From Bacillota bacterium (GTDB taxonomy: Bacteria > Bacillota > Clostridia > Saccharofermentanales > Saccharofermentanaceae), in NCBI GenBank assembly GCA_023397475.1, contig JAEWUD010000048.1, forward strand, positions 1-64,000: a stretch of 64,000 nucleotides of DNA, given 5' to 3'. Below the pieces are notes generated by a model. The model did not search any database. It was given only the letters and a program-made list of their open reading frames with translations, and was not told the origin of the DNA. Of this stretch, positions 33,282 to 42,070 are shown one piece after another. Position 1 is the first letter of the stretch. Every line of letters starts with the position of its first letter. The position numbers and the translations under genes are program-made.

Positions 33282-34534
33282 CGGTCGATCATATCTTCGG
33301 TCAATCCGTGATTCGTGATTATGTCCCTGTACAATCGCGCACTATTGCGTTCGCTGACCTCATCCTTGTCAAAATCATACGCGAAAAGTCCGAAGGGCGC
33401 GCTCTCGCCCTCCGCCCACTCGAAATTATCCGTGAGTGTCCAATGATAGTATCTTTCGACCGGAACGTTGGACTCGGCAATCTGTTTCAGGTGATCACAG
33501 ATAAACAAAGGGCGAAAGTGGTCCTTGGCGTCGCATGTTCCGTTTTCGGTAATATAAACCGGAGCCCGATAACGTTTGTATTGCCGACGAAGAAGAATTC
33601 CCAGTCCTTCGGGATAGATTTCCCAGCCTAAATCGCTTGTAGGGCGTCCGGGCAGAACTCCGTCCGCGAAACGGGATATGGCGCTTCGGGAGTAATAATT
33701 GATTCCGATAAAATCAAAATATCTCCCCCGGCGGATCGCTTTGTTTCTCGGGAGCGGCGGCAATCTTCGCCCGAATGCCATAACATCCGTAACAATATCC
33801 TGAAAACAATACTCCATCACCTTCGCCGCAAGATGATTGGCCGGATTGATACCTGCGCCGGTAAATATCCGCAGGTGATTGGCAAAACCTACGCGAACAG
33901 CCCGGTCGGAGTATCGATCATGTATCATCTGATAGGTGAGAATATGGCTGGCGGCAAGATTCGATATCGCATGAAAATACTCGGATACTTTCCTTCGCCC
34001 CGGCGGCCACATGCCGAAGACATAGCCATTGACCGCGTAAACATTCGGTTCGTTGATCGTGACGTACTCATCTACGAGATCCTGAAGCGAAGACACGACG
34101 AACGCCGCATAACGCAGGAAAATCTCGGGCGCGTCATCGCTAAGAAACGCGCCCTTCTCTTCAAACCACAACGGATTTGAGAAATGATGCAACGTAACAA
34201 GCGGACGTATACCCAAAGCACGCATCTGCTCGATCTCGTCGTGGTAATGTCGGAGGGCATCCGGATCGAAGACTCCCTCACGGGGTTCAATGCGGCTCCA
34301 CTCGATACTGAAACGATATTCAGAGATGCCAAGGGACTTCATCAACAGAAGGTCTCTTGAGGTCTTATCCCAATGTCGGCAAGCCCGAAGTGTTGTTGAT
34401 TCATCCTTGATGTGATCTTCGACAATCGACCACGCATACCAGGAGTGATTCTTATCACCGCCCTCGATTTGCGCGGAAGCGGTGGCGCAACCAAGGGTCA
34501 GTTGATCCGGAAGAGAAAATGGTTCTATCTTCAT
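33254..34534 (-). CDS. Glycoside hydrolase family 1 (beta-glucosidase type)
   Basis: This retaining glycosidase cleaves beta-linked glucose, galactose or related sugars inside the cell. The 426-residue protein has the GH1 barrel with acid/base Glu162 in TINEPN, nucleophile Glu330 in ITENG, EYRFSIEWSRI and the aglycone-site W in HWTLTDNFEWAEG. No signal peptide is present. It is slightly shorter than the usual 440-470. ATG 34534 has GAGG 8 bases upstream; GTG 34543 is in frame. No sugar transporter is adjacent, so the substrate (including 6-phospho sugars) is open. Confidence 0.92.
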   Translation of the reverse strand: MKIEPFSLPDQLTLGCATASAQIEGGDKNHSWYAWSIVEDHIKDESTTLRACRHWDKTSRDLLLMKSLGISEYRFSIEWSRIEPREGVFDPDALRHYHDEIEQMRALGIRPLVTLHHFSNPLWFEEKGAFLSDDAPEIFLRYAAFVVSSLQDLVDEYVTINEPNVYAVNGYVFGMWPPGRRKVSEYFHAISNLAASHILTYQMIHDRYSDRAVRVGFANHLRIFTGAGINPANHLAAKVMEYCFQDIVTDVMAFGRRLPPLPRNKAIRRGRYFDFIGINYYSRSAISRFADGVLPGRPTSDLGWEIYPEGLGILLRRQYKRYRAPVYITENGTCDAKDHFRPLFICDHLKQIAESNVPVERYYHWTLTDNFEWAEGESAPFGLFAYDFDKDEVSERNSARLYRDIITNHGLTEDMIDRYLTNSSSP

Positions 34535-34649
34535 CTTCGACACCTCATTTCACTTGCGTTGAATTCATCATAGCACGTTAAATCTTGTATGTTCTTCGCG
34601 CGCAATGTCTTTTTGTATGTACTTGGACGAAAAACGTTTCGCGATGACC

Positions 34650-34678
34650 TTGACAATATCTCAAAAATCCATGAAAAT
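34650..34678 (+). promoter_or_regulatory. Possible promoter of the acidic lipoprotein gene
   Basis: TTGACA (34650-34655), 17 bases, then GAAAAT (34673-34678). The -35 is perfect, the -10 poor. Confidence 0.4.
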
Positions 34679-34715
34679 CATCTTGGTGTTTATGAAGATT
34701 TTTGGAGGAAGATGT

Positions 34716-35489
34716 ATGAGAAAAGTTAAAGTCATAGCGGCACTTCTCGCAACGGTTCTGCTGGTCGGAGCGCTGAGCGGATGTAACGCCGGAAATTTGT
34801 CTGACCTGATCGACAGTGTCGCTTCGCAGTCAACAGCGAAGGATGGAACGGACTATATCGATTACGCGAATGAGAAGCGTGACGAAGTTATCGCGGAGTA
34901 TGTCGGAGATAAGCTGGATCGTACGGCATCCGATGCTCTTCTGGATAACGTTGAGTTGACGTATTATGAAGCAGAGGACGAGGAAGGTGTTTTCGAGGTT
35001 TATATCGACAACAGCAACCAGAATTATTTCTTCGACGGAATTGTACGTCTTGAGAGCGACAGCAAGGAATACAAGATCAATGTATATATGCTGGCTCCGG
35101 ACAATTATGAATACTTTACTCTTGAGGTTGAGGGACACCCGGATGATTACCTCTACTATGTCGAGGGAGATATGTACGAGTTTAAGGATACTCTCGAGGA
35201 GCCTATGACGCTGGAGTACTATGAGACCGGCGTGCCCAACGAGGTTTTCTGCGTTATTGACGAACTTGACATCAGTGAGCTTGATGCCAAGAAGCTCGGT
35301 GAGTTCTTCTATAAGTATGACACGCTCTATAACACGGACGGACAGATGACGTACTATTTGGCAACCGAAGAACTGTATAACTCGACGGATGAATTCGTTT
35401 ATGACTTCTTTCTGAATGTTGATTCGGAGAAGCGCGAGGTCACAATTTTTGATGCCGACGACAATGAGGTAACAAGCGATACGTACTGA
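34716..35489 (+). CDS. Acidic lipoprotein of unknown function
   Basis: A 257-residue lipoprotein with signal VLLVGALSGC (Cys near residue 23). The mature part is very acidic and rich in tyrosine (for example DDYLYYVEGDMYEF), with predicted strand pairs and no family I recognise. A GGAGGAAG site precedes ATG 34716; earlier in-frame ATGs lack one. It is a single-gene unit: a promoter lies upstream and a terminator follows. Confidence 0.75.
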   Translation: MRKVKVIAALLATVLLVGALSGCNAGNLSDLIDSVASQSTAKDGTDYIDYANEKRDEVIAEYVGDKLDRTASDALLDNVELTYYEAEDEEGVFEVYIDNSNQNYFFDGIVRLESDSKEYKINVYMLAPDNYEYFTLEVEGHPDDYLYYVEGDMYEFKDTLEEPMTLEYYETGVPNEVFCVIDELDISELDAKKLGEFFYKYDTLYNTDGQMTYYLATEELYNSTDEFVYDFFLNVDSEKREVTIFDADDNEVTSDTY

Positions 35490-35512
35490 TTTATATCATT
35501 CGGTATCCTGAG

Positions 35513-35543
35513 AAGAGAGCGATGGTCATTCGTCGCTCTCTTT
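35513..35543 (+). terminator. Terminator of the acidic lipoprotein gene
   Basis: AAGAGAGCGA (35513-35522) pairs perfectly with TCGCTCTCTT (35533-35542), then TTG. Strong stem. Confidence 0.8.
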
Positions 35544-35598
35544 GTATATTCGAGCGAACGTCATACTAAACTCATGATGTAGCGCATAAGGAGGCAAT

Positions 35599-36123
35599 AT
35601 GAAGAGAATTCTCATCGTCGTCGATTATCAGAATGATTTTGTCGATGGCGCCTTGGGTTTTCCGGGCGCCGAGCTTCTGGACGAAGGGATCAGTCGTAAG
35701 ATCTGCGAATATCAGGATCGTGGGGATCATGTCGTGTATACACTGGATACGCATCAGGAGAATTATCTCGCGACCGAGGAGGGTCACAATCTTCCCGTAG
35801 AACATTGTCTTTTCGGTTCGAACGGTCATGCGATCTACGGAAAGACAGGACTTCTGTCTAAGGGAGGACGGTTCTTTCTTAAAGATACTTTCGGGTCCCG
35901 GGAACTTCTTTCCTTTCTTGCGGAGGGTGCATACGACGAAGTCGAACTCGTCGGCCTTGTCAGCAATATCTGTGTTCTGTCGAACGCGGTGATCGCGAAG
36001 ACCGCGTTGCCGAACGCGAAGATTATCGTTGACGCGGCCTGCACAAGCAGCTTCGACCCGGTACTGCACGAGAAGGCAATGGACGTGCTTGCTGGAATTC
36101 AAGTCTCGGTGATTCATCGATAG
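35599..36123 (+). CDS. Isochorismatase-fold cysteine hydrolase, nicotinamidase-like
   Basis: The 174-residue protein has the catalytic triad of the family: Asp9 (VVDYQNDF), Lys95 (FLKDTF) and Cys125 (VSNICVLSNA). It also has a nicotinamidase-type metal site, Asp50/His52 in LDTHQENY and His69 in LPVEHC. PncA converts nicotinamide to nicotinate for NAD recycling, and this is the most likely role. GGAGG precedes ATG 35599. It is flanked by terminators and so probably monocistronic. Confidence 0.85.
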   Translation: MKRILIVVDYQNDFVDGALGFPGAELLDEGISRKICEYQDRGDHVVYTLDTHQENYLATEEGHNLPVEHCLFGSNGHAIYGKTGLLSKGGRFFLKDTFGSRELLSFLAEGAYDEVELVGLVSNICVLSNAVIAKTALPNAKIIVDAACTSSFDPVLHEKAMDVLAGIQVSVIHR

Positions 36124-36169
36124 GATGGATTCTCGAATGTATATTTTGCCACATACACCGCTCATCGCA

Positions 36170-36195
36170 AACAGCGGGGAAACCCGCTGTTCGTT
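36170..36195 (+). terminator. Terminator before tig
   Basis: AACAGCGGG (36170-36178) and CCCGCTGTT (36183-36191) close a GAAA tetraloop. The following T-run is short (CGTTT), so termination may be partial. Confidence 0.6.
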
Positions 36196-36242
36196 TGCCG
36201 GCTCCGGATCACGGAGAAATCGATTCGATCGAAGGAATGTGG

Positions 36243-36272
36243 TTGCGTTTTGCTTTGCGTGTATGATACAAT
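36243..36272 (+). promoter_or_regulatory. Predicted tig promoter
   Basis: TTGCGT (36243-36248), 18 bases, TACAAT (36267-36272), 46 bases before the tig start. Confidence 0.45.
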
Positions 36273-36317
36273 CGTTATTCGGTAAAAACATGGAAAAAAT
36301 GATGCGGAGGATTGCAT

Positions 36318-37643
36318 ATGGCATCTTTACTCGAGAAAAAAGACAATAACGTGGTCGTTCTGACCCTTGAAGTCTCCCCGGAGGAGTTTTCCCAGGCGGT
36401 GGAGAAGTCTTTCCAAAAGAATAAGAATCGCTTCCAGATTCCCGGTTTCCGTAAGGGCAAGGCTCCCTTTCAGATGGTGAAGAAGTACTACGGCGAAGGT
36501 GCCCTGTATGACGACGCGATCGATTTTGTTGTGAGCCCGGCTTATGCGGCCGCTGTGAAGGAGCACGATCTCAAGGTCGTTTCGAAGCCGGACATGGATA
36601 TCCTGGAGATCGGTGCCGAGAAGGGCCTGAAGTTCACGGTCACCGTTACAACGAAGCCGGAGGTTACTCTCGGCCAGTACAAGGGTGTCGAAGCTCCGTA
36701 TCATTATCATCCCGCAACCGAAGAGGATGTCGATCAGGAACTGGCTCGTATTCAGGACCGCAATTCCCGTATGATCCCGGTTTCGGATCGTGCGATTGAA
36801 TCCGGTGATACGGCAACGATCGATTATGAAGGATTTGTTGACGGCGTGGCTTTTGCCGGCGGTAAGGGTGACGGATATGATTTGAAGATCGGATCCAACA
36901 GCTTCATTCCCGGATTTGAAGAGCAGCTGATCGGACATATGGAGGGTGAAGAATTCCCCATTACCGTCAATTTTCCGGAAGAATATCATTCCGAGGAGCT
37001 TAAGGGTAAGGAAGCGACATTCCAGATCAAGATCCATGCGGTGAAGACAAAGGAACTCCCTGCGCTCGACGACGAATTCGCCAAGGATGTCAGCGAGTTT
37101 GACACATTGGCCGAGTATAAAGCGGATATTCTGAGCAAGAAGGAAGAGCAGGCGAAGGCTCACGCGGAGGCGGATTTCCAGAACGCTGTTGTCAAGGTTG
37201 TCTGTGAGAATGCTGCGGTAGAGATTCCGGATTGCATGATCGAGACCGAGATCGACCAGCTGGTTGACGAGCAGTCGATGCGCATGCGTTACCAGGGAAT
37301 CGAGCTCGAGCAGTACCTTCAGTACATGAATCAGACGATGGAGGATTTCCGTGCCGGTATGTCTTCTGTTGCCAAGAATCGTGTCATGAGCAATCTTGTT
37401 GTGGAAGCCGTTGTTCAGGCAGAGAAGATCGAGGTCACAGACGAGGATGTCGATAAGGAAGCAGATCGCATGGCGACTCAGTACAACATGAAGAAGGAAG
37501 AACTTCTGGCCAGACTCGGCGGCAACGATACGTTTATTCGTGACTCTCTGGCGGCGCAGAAGGCTGTCGATCTGATGACAGCGTCCGCGATCAAGACAGA
37601 ATTCCACGCACATGACCATGGTGACCATGATCACGAGGCGTAA
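36318..37643 (+). CDS. tig: Trigger factor, ribosome-associated chaperone
   Basis: Trigger factor shields nascent proteins at the ribosome exit and has prolyl isomerase activity. The 441-residue protein has the ribosome-binding tail with a GFRKGKAP signature (the usual GFRxGKxP) in the N-terminal domain, an FKBP-type domain (about 150-240, GDTATIDYEGFVDGVAFAGG) and a helical C-terminal arm. The last residues are histidine-rich (HAHDHGDHDH), which may bind metal. Start ATG 36318 has GGAGG 7 bases upstream. clpX follows, the usual pairing. Confidence 0.97.
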   Translation: MASLLEKKDNNVVVLTLEVSPEEFSQAVEKSFQKNKNRFQIPGFRKGKAPFQMVKKYYGEGALYDDAIDFVVSPAYAAAVKEHDLKVVSKPDMDILEIGAEKGLKFTVTVTTKPEVTLGQYKGVEAPYHYHPATEEDVDQELARIQDRNSRMIPVSDRAIESGDTATIDYEGFVDGVAFAGGKGDGYDLKIGSNSFIPGFEEQLIGHMEGEEFPITVNFPEEYHSEELKGKEATFQIKIHAVKTKELPALDDEFAKDVSEFDTLAEYKADILSKKEEQAKAHAEADFQNAVVKVVCENAAVEIPDCMIETEIDQLVDEQSMRMRYQGIELEQYLQYMNQTMEDFRAGMSSVAKNRVMSNLVVEAVVQAEKIEVTDEDVDKEADRMATQYNMKKEELLARLGGNDTFIRDSLAAQKAVDLMTASAIKTEFHAHDHGDHDHEA

Positions 37644-37730
37644 GTTGCAACCAACTCTTAACAATATCTTATTTGAAATTGATTGAACCATATGTTTACT
37701 ATCTGTTACCATGATAACAGCAGGTAATCT

Positions 37731-37754
37731 GCGAGGCTTCGTACGAGGCCTCGC
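37731..37754 (+). terminator. Stem-loop between tig and clpX
   Basis: GCGAGGC (37731-37737) pairs with GCCTCGC (37748-37754), followed by TTCTTATTT. Probably a partial terminator that separates chaperone and protease expression. Confidence 0.5.
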
Positions 37755-37781
37755 TTCTTATTTCAAACAAAGGAGCTATCT

Positions 37782-39107
37782 ATGGCTGATGATGACATCA
37801 ACAACAAGGACAAACGTTTGAAGGGTTCAGACGGAAAACCGCCCGTCGTGCGTTGTTCATTCTGCGGGAAGACAGAACATGAGGTATCCAGACTCTTTGC
37901 CGGCCCGTCGGTATATATTTGCAATGAGTGTATCACACTGTGTGACTCGCTTCTGGCGGAAGATGATGATTATGTGGCGATGCCCAAGGGCTCGGTTAAG
38001 ATGGATCATGTTCCGACTCCGATGGAGCTTAAGGATTCTCTCGATCAGTACGTTATCGGGCAGGATATGGCGAAGAAGGCTCTGTCTGTAGCCGTCTACA
38101 ATCATTACAAACGAGTTTTCACGAAGAAGGCGAAGAATGATGATATCGAGCTCTCGAAGAGTAATATTCTTCTCGTCGGCCCTACGGGTTGCGGTAAGAC
38201 ATTGCTGGCACAGACGCTCGCCAAGGTTCTTCATGTACCTTTTGCCGTCGCGGACGCGACAGCGTTGACAGAAGCCGGATATGTCGGCGAGGATGTGGAG
38301 AATATTCTGCTGAAGCTTTTGCAGAATGCGGATTTCGACATAGAGCAGGCGCAACGAGGCATCATTTACATTGATGAGATCGACAAGATCACGAGAAAAT
38401 CCGACAACCCTTCGATTACAAGGGATGTCAGCGGAGAAGGCGTTCAGCAAGCTCTGCTCAAAATTCTTGAGAGCACCGTTGCGAATGTCCCGCCGCAAGG
38501 TGGTCGCAAGCACCCGCATCAGGAGTTCATTCAGATTGATACGACGAATATTCTCTTCATCTGCGGAGGCGCTTTCGACGGGATTGAGAAGATTATCGAA
38601 TCGAGAATCGGACAGAAGTCCTTTGGCTTCGGCGCGGAATCCGTCAAGAAGAAGAATATGGAGACAGGGGAGCTTCTGCGCAATCTGATGCCGCAGGATC
38701 TTCTGAAGTTCGGCTTAATTCCCGAATTTATCGGACGAGTTCCGGTTACCGTTACCCTCGATGGTTTGGATAAGGAATCGATGATGCGTGTTTTACGGGA
38801 GCCGAAAAACGCTCTCCTGAAGCAGTATTGGAAGATTCTCAACATGGATGGCGTCGAGTTGGTTTTCGAGGATGACGCTGTCGAAGAGATCGCCGCTTTA
38901 GCGATCGAGCGCAATACGGGCGCTCGCGGTTTGCGCGCTATTCTCGAGGAGATCATGCTCGACATCATGTACGAAGTTCCCTCGCGGAAGGATGTCGAAA
39001 AGTGTGTCATCACAGGCGCTACCGTGCGAGATCGCAAGAAACCGGAGCTTGTTCTCGGCGCGAAGACACGTAAGCGTTCGCGCGGGAATTCGGAGGATAT
39101 CGCGTAA
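37782..39107 (+). CDS. clpX: ATP-dependent Clp protease ATP-binding subunit ClpX
   Basis: ClpX unfolds tagged proteins and feeds them to ClpP. The 441-residue protein has the N-terminal zinc domain (Cys25, Cys28, Cys47, Cys50), Walker A GPTGCGKT (133-140), YVGEDVENILLKLLQNADFD, the Walker B IYIDEIDKI, the IGF-like loop for ClpP docking in the FGFGAE region (less clear), and the GAR sensor in GARGLRAILE. clpP is not in the window, and lon, often next, is absent. Confidence 0.96.
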   Translation: MADDDINNKDKRLKGSDGKPPVVRCSFCGKTEHEVSRLFAGPSVYICNECITLCDSLLAEDDDYVAMPKGSVKMDHVPTPMELKDSLDQYVIGQDMAKKALSVAVYNHYKRVFTKKAKNDDIELSKSNILLVGPTGCGKTLLAQTLAKVLHVPFAVADATALTEAGYVGEDVENILLKLLQNADFDIEQAQRGIIYIDEIDKITRKSDNPSITRDVSGEGVQQALLKILESTVANVPPQGGRKHPHQEFIQIDTTNILFICGGAFDGIEKIIESRIGQKSFGFGAESVKKKNMETGELLRNLMPQDLLKFGLIPEFIGRVPVTVTLDGLDKESMMRVLREPKNALLKQYWKILNMDGVELVFEDDAVEEIAALAIERNTGARGLRAILEEIMLDIMYEVPSRKDVEKCVITGATVRDRKKPELVLGAKTRKRSRGNSEDIA

Positions 39108-39150
39108 ATCAGGTAAGATCTCTGGCATACGTTGAGAGAAGGTGAGATTC

Positions 39151-39516
39151 GTGTCTGATCGACTGGTACAGAAGACGAAGCGAGCCCGCGAACTACTCGA
39201 TCAGATTCGGTCGGAGGAGCCGCTTTCGGAGTCCGTGTTGGAGAAGGAAGTCATCTTGCTTTTCGAATGGATTGGATTCTTCCAGCACGAACGATTGATT
39301 CATTTGATCGTGACGGTTCTCTTTGCTCTGGTGACGATCATCTGCTTTGCTGTTTTTCTGGTGGCACCATCGATCCCGGTAATCGTCCTTCTGGTTCTGT
39401 TCCTTGCGATGTTAGTTCCCTATATTTTTCACTATTACCGGCTCGAGAACGGTGTGCAGAAGCTTTATGATTTGTATGACCAACTGAAGGAAGCCGGGGA
39501 GAAGAAGAATGGATAA
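39151..39516 (+). CDS. Small membrane protein between clpX and the ROK kinase
   Basis: A 121-residue protein with a charged helical N-terminal part (about 1-45), two membrane helices (VTVLFALVTIICFAVFLVA and IPVIVLLVLFLAMLVPYIF) separated by a short turn, and a charged C-terminal helix. GTG 39151 has AGAAGG 8 bases upstream. It overlaps the kinase start by 8 bases, so the two are coupled. I do not recognise the family. Confidence 0.7.
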   Translation: MSDRLVQKTKRARELLDQIRSEEPLSESVLEKEVILLFEWIGFFQHERLIHLIVTVLFALVTIICFAVFLVAPSIPVIVLLVLFLAMLVPYIFHYYRLENGVQKLYDLYDQLKEAGEKKNG

Positions 39517-40468
39517 ATATTCGATTTGTCTGGATATTGGCGGAACGAAGGTTCTCGGTGCTATTTTTGATCAGAAGGGACAGATTGTCCATCGACTGAA
39601 GAAGAAGACGAAAGCCAAAGAAGGCATGCAGAATGTTGAGGACACGATTGTCAGTGTCGTCAATGAAATGACAGTGTCCTTCGGTATCACGCTGTCAGAT
39701 GTCGAGGCGATCGCTGCCGGAGCCCCCGGCGTCATAAATCAGGAGACGGGAGTTGTTCTCTTCTCGCCGAATCTTCCCTGGCAGAATTATGCGATTGAGG
39801 AGATTCTTGAGGAGCGATTCAAGACACCCTTCTATATCGGAAATGACGTGAATGTCGGCGTCTATGGCGAATGGAAGCATGGCGCGGCCCGCGGACTCAG
39901 AAATGTTGTCGGACTTTTTATCGGAACCGGCATCGGCGGCGGTCTCATTCTCGACGGTAAGTTGTACACCGGCTTTGACTGTAAGGGTGCCGAGTACGGG
40001 CATATGGTTCTTAATATCGAAGGCCCGCGCTGTAATTGTGGACAACGCGGCTGTCTCGAAGCATTCTCGAGCAAGATCGGAATGACAGATTATATACGTC
40101 AGCAGATCGCCCGCGGCAGATCGACGATGATGGAGGAAGCCATTACCGAGAGTGTTTTCAAGAGTAAGGCGATGAAGGCCGCGTATGATGCCGGTGATCC
40201 GGTCATGATCGAAGCGATCGATCGTGCGTGCCTGTATCTGGCGGTCGGAAGCGGAAACCTCGTCAATACGTTCAGCCCGGAGATGATTGTCTACGGAGGT
40301 GGTGTCATGGAGGCGATGGGGGATGTTTTCCTTGAGAGGATTCTTTCGAAGGTAGACGCGTATTGTCTTCCTTCGATCAAGAGCACCGTGCGATTCGCCA
40401 AGGCGGAACTTAATGATGATTCGATTCTTTACGGAGCTCTCGCTTTGATCGAAGATCATAAATCCTAA
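39509..40468 (+). CDS. glcK: ROK-family sugar kinase, probable glucokinase
   Basis: This enzyme phosphorylates glucose at the start of glycolysis. The 319-residue protein has the ROK pattern: phosphate loop DIGGTKVLGA, catalytic GNDVNVGVYGE, GIGGGLILDGKLYTG, the histidine of GAEYGHM and the zinc-binding CNCGQRGCLEAF. There is no DNA-binding helix-turn-helix, so it is a kinase rather than a ROK repressor. A different hexose or N-acetyl sugar cannot be ruled out. Confidence 0.9.
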   Translation: MDKYSICLDIGGTKVLGAIFDQKGQIVHRLKKKTKAKEGMQNVEDTIVSVVNEMTVSFGITLSDVEAIAAGAPGVINQETGVVLFSPNLPWQNYAIEEILEERFKTPFYIGNDVNVGVYGEWKHGAARGLRNVVGLFIGTGIGGGLILDGKLYTGFDCKGAEYGHMVLNIEGPRCNCGQRGCLEAFSSKIGMTDYIRQQIARGRSTMMEEAITESVFKSKAMKAAYDAGDPVMIEAIDRACLYLAVGSGNLVNTFSPEMIVYGGGVMEAMGDVFLERILSKVDAYCLPSIKSTVRFAKAELNDDSILYGALALIEDHKS

Positions 40469-40526
40469 GTCGGAATGCGAATATTTTTCTGAACACAGAA
40501 CATATAAATTGACAGGAGGAAGACAA

Positions 40527-40829
40527 ATGATCGAACATGTCGTTATGTGGAAACTTTTAGAGGAGGCGGAAGGCTATTCCGCGGAAGAGAATTTCGAGCG
40601 TGCGAAGAAAGCCTTGCTGGCTCTTCCCGAGAAGATCTCTGTGATTCGCAGTCTTGACGTGAAGCGCAATTTCAATCCCGATGCGAAGAATGCGGACATG
40701 ATATTACTGTCTTCCTTTGACACTCTGGAGGATCTTGCCTATTACGCGGGTCATCCGGAACATCTTCTGGTCGGAGCTTTGATCGGGAAGATTACGACCG
40801 GCCGTGCGGCGATCGATTACGTCGTGTAA
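40527..40829 (+). CDS. Dabb-family stress-responsive alpha/beta barrel protein
   Basis: The 100-residue protein begins with the typical MIEHVVMWKL strand and ends YYAGHPEHLLVGALI, the helix of the ferredoxin-like dimeric fold. The role in bacteria is unclear. Start ATG 40527 has GGAGGAAG upstream. Confidence 0.88.
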   Translation: MIEHVVMWKLLEEAEGYSAEENFERAKKALLALPEKISVIRSLDVKRNFNPDAKNADMILLSSFDTLEDLAYYAGHPEHLLVGALIGKITTGRAAIDYVV

Positions 40830-40846
40830 GTCTTGCGTACTGCGAT

Positions 40847-42070
40847 TTATTTTCCATACCGGATCTCATCATAGCTGTTAGTTAGCTCGGAAATGTCATT
40901 TCCGAGCTTATCTTTTAATTCCCGCGACAACTCGCCGCTGGTAGATGACGGGTGATACGATATGCCGGAACGAATCCCTTTACGGACGGTATCGTAATAT
41001 AACTTACGAATACGGCGTTCATCGCCGGTTCCGAAATCGTGTTTCTTGCGTCGTTTGTTCGAACGGTCGACCTTGAGGGCAAAAATTTCATCCGTTACAT
41101 TCTCATTCGGGGAAAAGGATACAGTGCTGTGTTTTAAGATGTATCGATCACGAAGAAAAATCAGGAGCATTTTTAAAAGTTTGCCGAGAAGGAACAAGAC
41201 CAACATCACGATGAGAATCGCGAAAAGAACTTGTAGAATGGTGGAGATCAGCGTAACGATCTCCGAAGTCTCGTTGGGAACAACTTCGTTATTAACGACA
41301 TCCTCATCATAGGAAGTCGTTGTGTTTTGAGGAATCAAGGATAAAAGATAGAAAAGAAATGCCGTGAAGATCGTGGCGAGTCTCTCGAGGACCTGCAAAA
41401 TCGCGTCGTAAGGAATGATAAGAACAACAGGAATAATGATACACAAGGCCAGTAACAGGAAAAAGATTATTCGTTGGTTGTTTGCCTTGATCTGTTTTCC
41501 CGGCTGTGTCGGCGAGACAAGAAAATGCTCGAAGGAATTCTCAAAATTGATCATCTGGTTCGCGGCCAGATACAGACAGATGCTGATTAGGCAGGAAGAA
41601 AATACATAGGGCATCAGACTGTACTCTCGATAGATGAGCAAAACGAGAAGGAACAGGAAGTTTACGCAGATCGTTATGATGATCTGGAGCTGCGAGGCGA
41701 CAACAAAGGTACTCCGGTACTTCTTAGCGAGGGAATTATAAAGTAGAAATCCGGTTAGTACCATAAAGCAAATACTTAACTGGATATCTACCTTCGAGAG
41801 GAAGATAAGCGGCAGGAGAGCGATGATAATATGTCCGATTATCATTGGAAGCACAGGAAGAATGAAGCGTCGCATGATAAGAAATAACAACATTGGCACG
41901 AGTAGCCAGAACATGAAGAGATAATTATGCATAAGCCCCGGTGCGTTTGCGGCAAGCGTTGTTCCGAGAGGTTGCAACATCAGAACGTAGACCAGACTTA
42001 TCAGAAGATCCGGTAATAACAGCGAGGAATTCCATTCCGGCATTCGCATGCGCATAGGTTTACTTGTCAT
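40847..42070 (-). CDS. Membrane protein with a DUF4129-like C-terminal domain
   Basis: The 407-residue protein has about ten hydrophobic segments grouped as one bundle (residues about 10-210) and two more (about 215-330), followed by a soluble tail. The tail (RRIRKLYYDTVRKGIRSG, then HPSSTSGELSRELK and the final DEIRYGK) resembles DUF4129, which in many bacteria ends transglutaminase-like proteins next to MoxR and DUF58. No transglutaminase core is present. Start ATG 42070 follows GGAGGTGGG and overlaps the DUF58 gene by 11 bases. The role in the MoxR cluster is unknown. Confidence 0.7.
   Translation of the reverse strand: MTSKPMRMRMPEWNSSLLLPDLLISLVYVLMLQPLGTTLAANAPGLMHNYLFMFWLLVPMLLFLIMRRFILPVLPMIIGHIIIALLPLIFLSKVDIQLSICFMVLTGFLLYNSLAKKYRSTFVVASQLQIIITICVNFLFLLVLLIYREYSLMPYVFSSCLISICLYLAANQMINFENSFEHFLVSPTQPGKQIKANNQRIIFFLLLALCIIIPVVLIIPYDAILQVLERLATIFTAFLFYLLSLIPQNTTTSYDEDVVNNEVVPNETSEIVTLISTILQVLFAILIVMLVLFLLGKLLKMLLIFLRDRYILKHSTVSFSPNENVTDEIFALKVDRSNKRRKKHDFGTGDERRIRKLYYDTVRKGIRSGISYHPSSTSGELSRELKDKLGNDISELTNSYDEIRYGK

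Noticed and set aside
36327..37712. 461-codon minus-strand frame over tig
   Set aside because: Antisense of a complete trigger factor gene.
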